From CAVPHV01 sp963704825 (GTDB lineage: Bacteria > Actinomycetota > Acidimicrobiia > Spongiisociales > UBA5794), in assembly GCA_963704825.1 (NCBI GenBank), contig CAVPHV010000004.1:86891-150890 (forward strand): DNA of 64,000 bases, in the 5' to 3' direction. The notes below the pieces were generated by a model. That model made no database searches, had not been told where the DNA came from, and saw only the letters and a program-made list of their open reading frames with translations. Positions 52,213 to 60,646 of this stretch are shown here, in pieces. The stretch's first letter is position 1. Each line of letters starts with the position of its first letter. A program made the translations under genes and the position numbers.

Positions 52213-52960
52213 CGCCGCATTTGCGCCGCAGGTTGATCGCTCCCGGGTACCCGAGCACGTCGGGATCATCCTCGACGGCAACGGGCGCTGGGCCAACGCT
52301 CAGGGCCTGCACCGCACGGCCGGCCACGCCCGTGGCGAACCGGCACTGTTCGACGTCATCGAAGGTGCCCTCGATCTCGGCGTGAAGTGGCTCACCGCCT
52401 ATGTGTTCTCGACGGAGAACTGGGCGCGCGACGAGTACGAGGTGCAGTTTCTCATGCACTTCAACATCGACCTGCTGCGGCGCCGCCGGGACGAAATGAA
52501 CGAGAAGGGCGTACGGATCATCTTCATCGGTGAACGCGACGACCCGCGGGTTCCCGACGAGTTGCGCCAAGAGATCCGGGCGGCCGAGGAACTCACCAAG
52601 GACAACGACACGCTGCATCTGATCTTCGCCTTCAACTACGGCGGGCGAGTCGAGTTGGCGGCGGCAGCAAGGCGGATCGCCGAGGAAGCTGCTGCGGGGG
52701 AGTTGGATCCGGCCGACGTGGACACTGGCGCCCTCAGCGCCAGGCTCTATCTGCCGGACATGCCCGACCCCGACCTCGTCATACGTTCCTCCGGCGAACA
52801 GCGCACCTCGAACTTCCTGCTCTGGGAAGCGGCCTACAGCGAGTATGTGTTCTCGCCCGTGTTGTGGCCCGACTTCGATCGCTACGTCTTTGCCGACTGC
52901 GTCGCCGAGTTCCAATCCCGCGACCGCCGCTTCGGCACCGCCGCCGACGAGTCGCCGTAG
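52205..52960 (+). CDS. uppS: Undecaprenyl diphosphate synthase
   Basis: UppS is a cis-prenyltransferase that makes the lipid carrier for cell-wall precursors. The 251-residue protein has HVGIILDGNGRWANAQ with the catalytic aspartate, FSTENWARDEYEV, and RSSGEQRTSNFLLWEAAYSEY. ATG 52205 lies inside the end of recO. A mycobacterial-type decaprenyl synthase is an alternative; the sequence does not decide chain length. Confidence 0.92.
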   Translation: MADAAFAPQVDRSRVPEHVGIILDGNGRWANAQGLHRTAGHARGEPALFDVIEGALDLGVKWLTAYVFSTENWARDEYEVQFLMHFNIDLLRRRRDEMNEKGVRIIFIGERDDPRVPDELRQEIRAAEELTKDNDTLHLIFAFNYGGRVELAAAARRIAEEAAAGELDPADVDTGALSARLYLPDMPDPDLVIRSSGEQRTSNFLLWEAAYSEYVFSPVLWPDFDRYVFADCVAEFQSRDRRFGTAADESP

Positions 52961-53016
52961 AGGGTTTTGGCGGACATGAGCGCAACATGCTGCGCTGTCG
53001 TCCGCCAAAACCCTCT
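52959..53016 (+). terminator. Perfect 17-bp stem-loop between uppS and glyS
   Basis: Arms 52959-52975 and 53000-53016 are exact complements, and the loop contains a second 5-bp stem (52980-52984 with 52991-52995). The left arm includes part of the uppS stop codon. It may terminate the uppS transcript; it lies 21 nt before the glyS start. It is not followed by a T tract. Confidence 0.55.
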
Positions 53017-53037
53017 TGGGCTACCATCTGGCGCTCT

Positions 53038-54339
53038 ATGGCTATTGATTTTGACACCATTGTCAACCTGTCCAAGAAGCGCGGCTTCGTCTTCCAGTCG
53101 TCCGAGATCTACGGCGGGCTCCGCTCCGCCTACGACTACGGACCGCTGGGCGTCGAGTTGCTGCGCAATGTCAAGGACCAGTGGTGGCATTCGATGGTCA
53201 GGATGCGCGACGACGTCGTGGGTATCGATTCGGCCGTGATCCAGTCTCCCCAGGTGTGGGAGGCCTCCGGGCACCTCGCCTCGTTCACGGATCCTCTGGT
53301 CGAGTGCACCAACTGCAACAACCGTTTTCGGCTCGACAAGCTCGAAGATGAAGACCAATGCCCCTCGTGCGGCAAGCGGGGAACCTTCACCGAAGCCAAG
53401 AACTTCAACCTCATGTTCAAGACCCACATGGGCCCCGTGGAGAGCAGCGACAATGCCGTGTACCTGCGGCCCGAGACCGCCCAGGGCATCTTCATCAACT
53501 TCGAGAACGTGCGCCGCACCGCCCGGCTCAAGCTGCCGTTCGGCATCGCCCAGATCGGCAAGTCGTTCCGCAACGAGATCACGCCCGGTCAGTTCGTATT
53601 TCGGACCCGCGAGTTCGAGCAGATGGAGATGGAGTTCTTCTGCCGGCCCGAGGAAGCCGACGAGTGGTTCCGCTACTGGGTCGAGGAACGCCGCAACTGG
53701 TACATCGACCTTGGGATGAACCCGGAGAATCTCCAGTTCCGCGCTCACGAGCAGGATGAACTCTCGCACTACTCGACCGGCACCTACGACGTGGACTATC
53801 GGTTCCCGTGGGGTTTCGATGAACTCGAGGGAATCGCCAACCGCACCGACTTCGACCTCAAGGCTCACATCGCCCGCAGCGGCAAGGACCTGACGTACTT
53901 CGACCAAGAGTCCAACGAGCGCTTCGTGCCGTATGTGATCGAACCGGCGGCAGGCGCCACTCGAACCACGTTTGCCTTCCTCATCGATGCGTATCACGAG
54001 GAGGAGGTCAGGGGCGAAACCCGGGTGGTACTGAAGCTCGACCCGCGTCTCTCGCCGATCAAGGTTGGGGTGCTGCCGCTTTCGAAGAAGCCGGAACTGA
54101 CCGAGGTCTCTGAGCGGATCGCGGCGGACTTGCGTCCGCTGTGGCCGGTCGAACACGATGTTACGCAGGCGATCGGCCGCCGCTACCGGCGCCAGGACGA
54201 GATTGGCACTCCCTATTGCATAACGGTGGACTTCGACACGCTCGAGGACCACCAGGTCACGGTGCGCGATCGTGACACCATGGACCAGGACCGCATCGGG
54301 ATCGATCAGGTCAAGAGCTACCTGCGGGAACGCCTGTAG
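53038..54339 (+). CDS. glyS: Glycyl-tRNA synthetase, single-chain (alpha2) type
   Basis: The 433-residue class II enzyme charges tRNA-Gly. Motif 2 is visible in FRNEITPGQFVFRTREFEQM, with the GlyRS-typical YLRPETAQGIFINFENV before it, and a zinc-like cluster CTNCNNRF plus CPSCGKRG. The C-terminal anticodon-binding domain holds KVGVLPLSKKPEL. It is the archaeal/eukaryal-like dimeric type, which is usual in actinobacteria, not the alpha2-beta2 type. TACCAT (53022-53027) ends 10 nt before the ATG. Confidence 0.94.
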   Translation: MAIDFDTIVNLSKKRGFVFQSSEIYGGLRSAYDYGPLGVELLRNVKDQWWHSMVRMRDDVVGIDSAVIQSPQVWEASGHLASFTDPLVECTNCNNRFRLDKLEDEDQCPSCGKRGTFTEAKNFNLMFKTHMGPVESSDNAVYLRPETAQGIFINFENVRRTARLKLPFGIAQIGKSFRNEITPGQFVFRTREFEQMEMEFFCRPEEADEWFRYWVEERRNWYIDLGMNPENLQFRAHEQDELSHYSTGTYDVDYRFPWGFDELEGIANRTDFDLKAHIARSGKDLTYFDQESNERFVPYVIEPAAGATRTTFAFLIDAYHEEEVRGETRVVLKLDPRLSPIKVGVLPLSKKPELTEVSERIAADLRPLWPVEHDVTQAIGRRYRRQDEIGTPYCITVDFDTLEDHQVTVRDRDTMDQDRIGIDQVKSYLRERL

Positions 54340-54348
54340 GGGTTCGGC

Positions 54349-55593
54349 TCAGGTGAGTGTGGCGTCTTCGATGAAGATGTTGCGCATCAGTGGGTCTACC
54401 TTGGCCAGGACCCCGCTGATGGTGACCGCGTCGTGCCGCTGCCTGCCGCGATCTGACCCGGGCGGCAACGCCACGACGGCGTCGATGCTGGTGTTGCCGT
54501 AGAGGTCGTGCTGGACGGAGGCGATGGTGACGACGGCTTTGACTCCGGGCTGATCGCCGAAGTCGGCGTCGTATTGGTAGGCCCGAATCGACTTGAGGTC
54601 GCCGGTCCAGCTGACCCGGGCCCCGCGGAACTGCCGTTCGAAGAGATCGTTGCTCTCATAGCTCAATGCGGTCCCGGTGAAGATGGCGGTGGCCACCGCT
54701 TCGGCGCTCGGTCCGCCACCGGCCGCCGGCGTACGAGTCGGTGGAGATGTAGCTGCGGATGGCGAGGTCCGGGCGTCAACCGACTGGCGCCAGCCTTCTA
54801 CCTCGGCGTCGGCCGGCAGGAGGGTGGCGAGCTCGTCGAGCACCACAGATGCCTCGGCGGTATCGCCCGATGTCGCCAGCGCTTCGGCTTCGAGCATGCG
54901 GCTCTCGAGATCGGTCGGATCTTGGGCCGCCACGGTGCGGAGCCTGGCCGTAGACTCGCCGAGTTGGCCCTGCCCTCGCATGGTGAGGGCCTCGGAGATG
55001 TCGTCGTCGGCCGACTGTCCGGTGAGGACCCGAGCGGTGCCGAGCAGGCGTCGGACGGTGGTCGTGATCACATCGCCCCGCTTTTCCATTCCGGAGGTTT
55101 GGTAGCGGATGTGATCGTCCTCGACGACAACGCCCGGGTACGCCGCTTGGAGGCGGAGCAACGACATACGGACGGCTGGGGTAAGTAGCAGCTTGATGGC
55201 ATTGGGATCGTCGCTCTTGACGACAAAGGCATCGTCGAAGCTCTGGTCCCCGACTTCGATGTCCTGGGCTCCAAACGCCCGGGTGATCCGATTGAATCCG
55301 GTTTGGCGGGTCAACTTCAGCTCATGGCCAAGCCTTGGGTAGGCGACGCGATAGTTGGTCATGACCTGGTTGTTGTTGCCGCTACGGGTCGTCTGGACGG
55401 AAACCTCGATGTTCAGCCCGTTGCGCTGCCCGGCGATGCTGGGCTGGCTCCTCCACGATCCCGGTTCGAAGCCGAGGCCGAGGTCGGCGGCTGCCCCTTG
55501 CCACATCAGGCCGGTGGCACGTTGCGCCCGGGCCGCAACCCGGACGATGCTGCTGATCACGGCAATCACTATGACGATGAAGAAGAAAGGCAT
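54349..55593 (-). CDS. Membrane-anchored protein with TPR-like middle and OB-like C-terminus
   Basis: The 414-residue protein has one N-terminal membrane segment (MPFFFIVIVIAVISSIVRVA), a soluble domain, a helical TPR-like stretch (LESRMLEAEALATSGDTAEA), a Ser/Thr/Pro linker near 277-297 and a C-terminal region resembling the tRNA_anti-like/OB fold (FTGTALSYESNDLFERQ; GVLAKVDPLMRNIFIEDA). I do not recognise the whole family. It lies on the minus strand between glyS and dnaG, divergent from dnaG. Confidence 0.5.
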   Translation of the reverse strand: MPFFFIVIVIAVISSIVRVAARAQRATGLMWQGAAADLGLGFEPGSWRSQPSIAGQRNGLNIEVSVQTTRSGNNNQVMTNYRVAYPRLGHELKLTRQTGFNRITRAFGAQDIEVGDQSFDDAFVVKSDDPNAIKLLLTPAVRMSLLRLQAAYPGVVVEDDHIRYQTSGMEKRGDVITTTVRRLLGTARVLTGQSADDDISEALTMRGQGQLGESTARLRTVAAQDPTDLESRMLEAEALATSGDTAEASVVLDELATLLPADAEVEGWRQSVDARTSPSAATSPPTRTPAAGGGPSAEAVATAIFTGTALSYESNDLFERQFRGARVSWTGDLKSIRAYQYDADFGDQPGVKAVVTIASVQHDLYGNTSIDAVVALPPGSDRGRQRHDAVTISGVLAKVDPLMRNIFIEDATLT

Positions 55594-55717
55594 GCGCCAA
55601 GTCTACGTCTCGGCCGGGAGGGTCGACCTACGGCGCAATGCCAACGCCGTCGCCAACAAGAAGCGTGAGAAGTAGGCATTCGATCCAGCGCGGAGAGCTG
55701 CCCCCCTCCCCACGATC

Positions 55718-55744
55718 AGCGGGGAGCCCGATGGGCTCCCCGCT
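55718..55744. terminator. Perfect 12-bp hairpin upstream of dnaG
   Basis: Arms 55718-55729 and 55733-55744 are exact complements with a GAT loop. It lies in the spacer between two divergent starts, so it is not clearly a terminator of a called gene. A regulatory role for dnaG is possible. Confidence 0.4.
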
Positions 55745-55783
55745 CCATTTGGGCGGGCCGGGATTCGGGTCCGGGGGTCTCGG

Positions 55784-55789
55784 TACACT
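55784..55789 (+). promoter_or_regulatory. -10 box of dnaG (leaderless type)
   Basis: TACACT ends 7 nt before the dnaG GTG, so transcription would begin at or next to the start codon. No clear -35 box is seen. Confidence 0.45.
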
Positions 55790-55796
55790 CGCCGTC

Positions 55797-57569
55797 GTGG
55801 CATATCCCCGTGAAGAGATCGATCAGGTGCGAGACCGTACCGATCTGGTGGAACTGGCATCCGAGGTCACCAAGGTGCGCCGGTCCGGCCGTTCCGTGAT
55901 GGCCGTGTGCCCCTTCCACCAGGAAAAGACGCCGTCGCTGTCGATCGACGCCTCCCGTGGCCTCTATCACTGCTTTGGGTGTGGCAAGAGCGGCGACGTG
56001 TTCCGCTGGGTGCAGGAGACCCATACCCTCGACTTCCGTGAAGCGGTCGAGTTCCTGGCGAGGCGCGCCGGCATCGAGCTCACCGAGGAGAAGGGGGCCA
56101 AGGAGCGACGGGGTCGGCGCGAGGAACTGATTCGTGCCACCGTGGCCGCAGTCGAGTTCTACCACGAGCGGCTACGCAAAGCCGATGACGCCGCCGCCGC
56201 CCGCAGCTACCTGCGGGGGAGAGGCTATGGGGCCGAGGTGGTTGAGCGCTTCGAGGTTGGGTATTCGCCCGACACCTGGGACACCCTCACCCGATACCTG
56301 AAGACCAAGGGTTTCAGCGACGCAGTGCTCGATACCGCGGGGCTGGCGTCGCGCAGCAGGCAGGGCCGGCTGATCGACCGCTTTCGGGGCCGGCTGATGT
56401 TTCCCATTTACGACCTGCGGGGTGATGCGGTTGGTTTTGGCGCCCGCCTCCTGGAGGGTGATGGGCCCAAGTACTTGAACTCGCCCGAGACCCCGATCTA
56501 TCAGAAGTCACGGCTGCTCTACGGGCTGAACTGGGCAAAGGGCGAAATCGTTCGCCGCGGCGAGGCGGTCGTCGTTGAGGGATATACCGATGTGATTGCC
56601 TTCCACGATGCCGACCTGCCGGTTGCGGTCGCCACCTGCGGCACGGCGCTCGGGGAGGACCATCTCGACCTGCTGCGCCGCTTCACCGGGCGTGTGGTGC
56701 TGGCGTTTGATGCCGATGAGGCCGGCGCCGGTGCCGCGTTGCGCGGCTTCGAACGCTCCGTGCCGGGGGATCTCGACCTGCGGGTTGCGGCTCTCCCCGA
56801 AGGGCGGGATCCTGCAGACCTGATGCGCGACGGCGACGTCGACCTGCTGCTCGGCGCGGTCGGAGAATCCACCCCGCTGCTGCAGTTCAGGCTGGAGGCG
56901 GAGCTGCGCCAGTTCAATCTGGAAGAAGCCGAAGCTCGAGGGAGGGCCATCGGCGCCACTGCCGCCCTCGTTGCCCTCCATCCCGATCCCGTGGTGCGTC
57001 ACGAGTATGCGGTCTTGCTGTCACGGCGCACCGGAGTGGAGTTGGCGGTGGTGGAGCGGGCGATCTCAGAGGCCGGCCGCCGAGTTCAGCGGGAACGAGA
57101 GGCCGACATCGAGCCGGCTGACGAGTTCGTTCGCAAGCTCACCGGCGAGGAGAAGGCCGAGCTCGAACTCTTGCGGTTGGTGCTGGCCAACGATCCGGGG
57201 ATCCGCCGGGTTGAGCTCAGTGCCGACCTATTCGCCGTTCCCCGCCTGCAACGTGCCTATGGTCTGGTGGGACCGGAAGTCCTGGCGCTCCCGCCGGGGA
57301 CACCGCCCAACCTTGGGGGCTTGATTGGAGACGATGAGTCGCCCGAAGGGGCGCTGCTACGGCGCTTGGCGATGGAGAGTCGACCGTTGTCCGACGCCGA
57401 GGCTTTGGTGAATAGGCTCAAGGTGGGGGGCATGGAGCGCCGAATTGAAGAACTACGACGTTCGTTGGAAGGGCTGGATCCGGACCAGGATCAACAGGGT
57501 TATTCCGACACGTTCCAGGAGTTGATAGCGTTGGAGACCCAACGACGCGAGTTGCGGAGTCAAGAGTGA
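55797..57569 (+). CDS. dnaG: DNA primase
   Basis: DnaG makes RNA primers for replication. The 590-residue protein has an N-terminal CHC2 zinc finger (VCPFHQEKTPSLSID; YHCFGCGKSGD), the catalytic core with a TOPRIM domain (VVVEGYTDVIAFHDADL; LAFDADEAGAGAALRG) and a C-terminal helicase-binding domain. The GTG start at 55797 fits the -10 box and a normal N-terminus. Its stop overlaps the GTG of rpoD, so primase and sigma factor are coupled, as in the classical macromolecular-synthesis operon. Confidence 0.94.
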   Translation: MAYPREEIDQVRDRTDLVELASEVTKVRRSGRSVMAVCPFHQEKTPSLSIDASRGLYHCFGCGKSGDVFRWVQETHTLDFREAVEFLARRAGIELTEEKGAKERRGRREELIRATVAAVEFYHERLRKADDAAAARSYLRGRGYGAEVVERFEVGYSPDTWDTLTRYLKTKGFSDAVLDTAGLASRSRQGRLIDRFRGRLMFPIYDLRGDAVGFGARLLEGDGPKYLNSPETPIYQKSRLLYGLNWAKGEIVRRGEAVVVEGYTDVIAFHDADLPVAVATCGTALGEDHLDLLRRFTGRVVLAFDADEAGAGAALRGFERSVPGDLDLRVAALPEGRDPADLMRDGDVDLLLGAVGESTPLLQFRLEAELRQFNLEEAEARGRAIGATAALVALHPDPVVRHEYAVLLSRRTGVELAVVERAISEAGRRVQREREADIEPADEFVRKLTGEEKAELELLRLVLANDPGIRRVELSADLFAVPRLQRAYGLVGPEVLALPPGTPPNLGGLIGDDESPEGALLRRLAMESRPLSDAEALVNRLKVGGMERRIEELRRSLEGLDPDQDQQGYSDTFQELIALETQRRELRSQE

Positions 57570-58705
57570 ACGAATCAGCATCAATCGTCTTCGAGGAACT
57601 GACCTCGCGCGGCAAACAGCGCGGGTTCCTCGTGATGACCGAGGTGCAACAGGAACTCGAAGACGTCGAGGCTCCGCCGGAGTCCTTTGACGACATCTTT
57701 GTCGCACTGCGCGAGCGTGGGATCACCATCCGCGAGGACTCGCATGACGCGCTTGCGGCGACTGCACTCAGCAGCGACGAGCTGGTGCACGTTTCCGATC
57801 CGGTACGGATGTATCTCCAGGAGATCGGCCGCTACCCGCTGCTCACTCCTCAGCAGGAAGTCGAGCTGGCGATGCAGATGGAAGCCGGCGTACGGGCCGA
57901 CGACAAGCTCGCCGCCGCCGGGCAGGGACTCGAGGTGGGGGAGCGCACGATTTTGGAGCGGGCCAGCCGCTCCGCCGACCGGGCCCGCAAGCGCTTGGTC
58001 GAAGCAAACCTGAGGCTCGTCGTCTCGATCGCCAAGAAGTATGTAGGTCGCGGCCTGTCGCTGCTCGACCTGATCCAGGAGGGCAACCTCGGGCTGATCA
58101 GGGCGGTCGAGAAGTTCGACTACCGCAAGGGCTTCAAGTTCTCGACGTATGCCACATGGTGGATTCGTCAGGCGGTCACCCGGGCGCTGGCCGATCAGGC
58201 CCGCACGATCCGGGTCCCGGTGCACATGGTGGAAACCATCAACAAGCTGGCGCGGGCACAGCGCACTCTGATGCAGGAGTTGGGCCGGGAGCCGAGCATC
58301 GAAGAGATCTCAGCCGAGATGGAGATGGAGCCGGGCCGGGTGTCCGAGCTGCGTCGCATCGCTCAAGACCCGGTGTCGTTGGAGATGCCGCTGGGCGAAG
58401 AAGAGGACTCCACCCTCGGCGACTTTGTGGAGGACACCGACGCCGAGGTTCCGGTCGAGGCAGCATCGTTCAAGCTACTCCAGGAGTACCTCAGCCTGGC
58501 GCTCGAGGGTCTCAACGAGCGGGAACGCCAGGTGCTCGTGATGCGATTTGGTCTCGCCGACGGCAAGATCCGTACCCTGGAACAGGTCGGGTCGCACTTC
58601 AACGTGACCAGGGAGCGGATTCGTCAGATCGAGACGAAAGCGCTCGCCAAGCTCCGCCAGCCGGCGCGAGCCAAGCGACTCGAGGGCTACCTCGAAGGCG
58701 CCTAG
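57566..58705 (+). CDS. rpoD: Primary sigma factor RpoD/SigA
   Basis: The 379-residue sigma-70 protein has region 1.2 (DPVRMYLQEIGRYPLLTPQQE), the region 2 core-binding and -10 recognition helices (LRLVVSIAKKYVGRGLSLLD; FKFSTYATWWIRQAVTRALA), region 3 and region 4 HTH (TLEQVGSHFNVTRERIRQIE). Region 1.1 is short. The group is primary sigma by position after dnaG and by the complete region 2.4. The GTG overlaps the dnaG stop (GTGA). Confidence 0.93.
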   Translation: MNESASIVFEELTSRGKQRGFLVMTEVQQELEDVEAPPESFDDIFVALRERGITIREDSHDALAATALSSDELVHVSDPVRMYLQEIGRYPLLTPQQEVELAMQMEAGVRADDKLAAAGQGLEVGERTILERASRSADRARKRLVEANLRLVVSIAKKYVGRGLSLLDLIQEGNLGLIRAVEKFDYRKGFKFSTYATWWIRQAVTRALADQARTIRVPVHMVETINKLARAQRTLMQELGREPSIEEISAEMEMEPGRVSELRRIAQDPVSLEMPLGEEEDSTLGDFVEDTDAEVPVEAASFKLLQEYLSLALEGLNERERQVLVMRFGLADGKIRTLEQVGSHFNVTRERIRQIETKALAKLRQPARAKRLEGYLEGA

Positions 58706-58721
58706 TTCGGCCTAGTCGGCG

Positions 58722-58967
58722 CTACTCGTCGGCCTTCTCACGGATGACCTCGCTTGCTTGCTGGAGTTGCTCGGCGAGGATGGCGCGTGCCTTCACGGTG
58801 CTCGAGTCGGTCAAGACCTTGGTGTCCTCGATGACCCGCTTGATTGGAGGGTTCTCGGTGACGGTGCGAAAGGCGCTGTAGAGCTGCCGGTAGCGCTGAC
58901 GGCCCGCCTTGGTGCCCAAGACATAGCCGACGCCAAAACCGATGATGAGGCCGGTGCGCATCTTCAT
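58722..58967 (-). CDS. YtxH-like small protein
   Basis: The product, 81 residues from ATG 58967, begins MKMRTGLIIGFGVGYVLGTK, a glycine-zipper-like membrane helix as in YtxH-type proteins, followed by a charged helical tail with IREKADE at the end. In-frame ATGs at 58976 and 58994 would add 3 or 9 residues. Function is unknown; such proteins are common next to core genes in actinobacteria. Confidence 0.6.
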   Translation of the reverse strand: MKMRTGLIIGFGVGYVLGTKAGRQRYRQLYSAFRTVTENPPIKRVIEDTKVLTDSSTVKARAILAEQLQQASEVIREKADE

Positions 58968-59024
58968 GGGCGCCATTCTGCCAGATCGGAACACTGAAGT
59001 TGCAGGCGGGTCGGGCCGATCATC

Positions 59025-59052
59025 TTGGCCACACGCAGCCGTGTAGTACTAT
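59025..59052 (+). promoter_or_regulatory. Promoter of tRNA-Asn
   Basis: TTGGCC (59025-59030) and TACTAT (59047-59052) with a 16-nt spacer are a good housekeeping promoter match. The tRNA starts about 40 nt downstream. Confidence 0.55.
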
Positions 59053-59093
59053 CGCTGCGCTCCGTTCGGGGCACCTTCACGGTTGAAGGCCCT

Positions 59094-59169
59094 TCCGGGG
59101 TAGCTCAATTGGCAGAGCGCCGGACTGTTAATCCGTAGGTTGTGGGTTCGAGTCCCACCCCCGGAGCCA
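59094..59169 (+). tRNA. tRNA-Asn (anticodon GTT)
   Basis: The cloverleaf pairs TCCGGGG with CCCCGGA; the T arm is GTGGG-TTCGAGT-CCCAC and the anticodon loop CTGTTAA gives GTT. CCA is encoded at 59167-59169. An integrase gene follows on the opposite strand, so the 3' end is the likely attachment site of the next element. Confidence 0.95.
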
Positions 59170-59170
59170 T

Positions 59171-59201
59171 AACGAAACCCCTGTTGACCAGGGGTTTCGT
59201 T
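59171..59201 (+). terminator. tRNA-Asn terminator hairpin
   Basis: Perfect 13-bp arms (59171-59183 and 59189-59201) enclose TTGAC. The GAAACCCCTG core is shared with the tRNA-Ala terminator. Confidence 0.75.
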
Positions 59202-59282
59202 GTCTCTGTTGCCGCCGCGCACGGCTGCCATTTGGATCACGGGGCGCGGAGAGGGCGCGCCACGGACCAGCCATCGGCGTTC

Positions 59283-60356
59283 TCACCGTGAGCGCTGCCG
59301 CTCCAACCGGTCGGCGATCTCATCCCTGACGTCGTCGTAGAGGTGTCCGTAGACATCCATGGTGACACGAATCGACGAGTGCCCGAGGTGCTCGCGTACG
59401 TGTCCGGGGTGGGCGCCGGCGGCGATGAGCAGCGAGGCGCAAGTGTGTCGGAGGTCGTGAATCCGCAACCCTTCCTCGCTCAGCTCGGCGACGGCGGGTT
59501 TCCACACCCAACGTCGGAAGTTGGACGAGCGGAGCGGTGTTTCGTTGTCTGTCACGAACAGCAGGCCGTCTTCGGTGTCGCCTGTGAATCGCCCGATGTG
59601 CTCGCCCAGGACGTCGGCGACGAAGGGTGGGATTGCGATGGTGCGAGACTCCCAGGTCTTCGGAGGCACCGGGTGCAGCCGACCCTTGACCTCGGAGAGG
59701 GTCTCGCTGACCACGATCCTGCGCCGCAGCAGGTTGACATACTCCAGCTTGAGGCCGACTGCTTCCGCCCAGCGAAGGCCTCCGTACGCCAGAACGTAGA
59801 TCAGTCCGCGATACCGGCGAGGGACGAGGTCGGCGAGTTCGTCCACCTGGTCGGAGGTGAGAAACCGCGGTGTTCGGCGAGTTGCCCGCGGCAGCGGTGT
59901 TCCGTCGGCCGGATTGGACGCCAAACGCCGGGCTCGCACCGCCGCTTTGAGGATCATCGACAGGAGCTGATGCGCTTGTCGGGTGCGGCTGGCGGAGAGT
60001 CCGCGGTCGGTGAGTTCGACGACCCAGGTTTCGATCATGAGGGGATCGATGGCGGCCAGGGGGAGCTGACCGAAGCGAGGAAGGAGGTGGACGGTGAGGA
60101 GCGACTCGTAGCCGGCGAGGGTCTTGGGTTTGAGGTGGCGTCGGGTGTCGAGCCAGGGAATCGCCCAGTCGGCGAAGGTGGTGCGGGCGAGGCGGGGGTC
60201 GGTCCATTCGGAGCGGTCGAGGCGGGCTTGTTCATTGCGGAGCCATTTCTCGGCGTCGATCTTGCGGTCGAAGGTCTTGTTGCGGGTACCGGCACCCGTG
60301 ATCGACAGCCGTGCCTTCCAGCGGCCGCCGTCGGTCTTGATGATCCATCCTGCCAT
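59283..60356 (-). CDS. Tyrosine recombinase/integrase, full length
   Basis: The 357-residue integrase has an N-terminal arm-binding region, a SAM-like core-binding domain (TFADWAIPWLDTRRHLKPKT) and a complete catalytic domain: R195 in YGGLRWAEAVGL, H300-x-x-R303 in HDLRHT, H326 in LGHSS and nucleophile Y336 in MDVYGHLY. GGAGG precedes ATG 60356 by 6 nt on the minus strand; a longer start at 60425 would overlap xis. The gene ends about 115 bp from tRNA-Asn, the presumed target. The excisionase lies 49 nt upstream on the same strand. Confidence 0.9.
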   Translation of the reverse strand: MAGWIIKTDGGRWKARLSITGAGTRNKTFDRKIDAEKWLRNEQARLDRSEWTDPRLARTTFADWAIPWLDTRRHLKPKTLAGYESLLTVHLLPRFGQLPLAAIDPLMIETWVVELTDRGLSASRTRQAHQLLSMILKAAVRARRLASNPADGTPLPRATRRTPRFLTSDQVDELADLVPRRYRGLIYVLAYGGLRWAEAVGLKLEYVNLLRRRIVVSETLSEVKGRLHPVPPKTWESRTIAIPPFVADVLGEHIGRFTGDTEDGLLFVTDNETPLRSSNFRRWVWKPAVAELSEEGLRIHDLRHTCASLLIAAGAHPGHVREHLGHSSIRVTMDVYGHLYDDVRDEIADRLERQRSR

Positions 60357-60405
60357 GAGCACCTCCTCGTGATCGATCTGGCGCACGTGTGTCCTCGAGG
60401 CAACG

Positions 60406-60624
60406 CTACCCGCCGGCTCTGACACGCTTCTGTTCGGTTTGGCTTCCGTTGATTCGTTGGTTGATCCAGTGGGTTACGTCGCTGGTGCGGAAGCGGAGGT
60501 GGCGGCCGACACGGAAGCCGGGTGGGCCGTGGCCGCGGTGGCGCCATCCGTAGATGGTGGCGACGGGGACGCCGAGGTAATCGGCGAGGTCCTGGACGCT
60601 GAGGAGACGGTCGAGGGTGTCCAT
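60406..60624 (-). CDS. Excisionase / MerR-type winged HTH protein
   Basis: The 72-residue protein has the typical short excisionase HTH: LLSVQDLADYLGVPVATIYG followed by WRHRGHGPPGFRVGRHLRFR. It would direct the integrase towards excision. It precedes the integrase gene on the same strand. Confidence 0.85.
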   Translation of the reverse strand: MDTLDRLLSVQDLADYLGVPVATIYGWRHRGHGPPGFRVGRHLRFRTSDVTHWINQRINGSQTEQKRVRAGG

Positions 60625-60646
60625 TTGCCCGCATTGTGGGCCTTGA

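Noticed and set aside
55592..55675. A 27-codon plus-strand ORF followed by a perfect hairpin (55718-55744)
   Set aside because: The start overlaps the start of the divergent gene and nothing supports translation. The hairpin is reported, but the ORF is not called.
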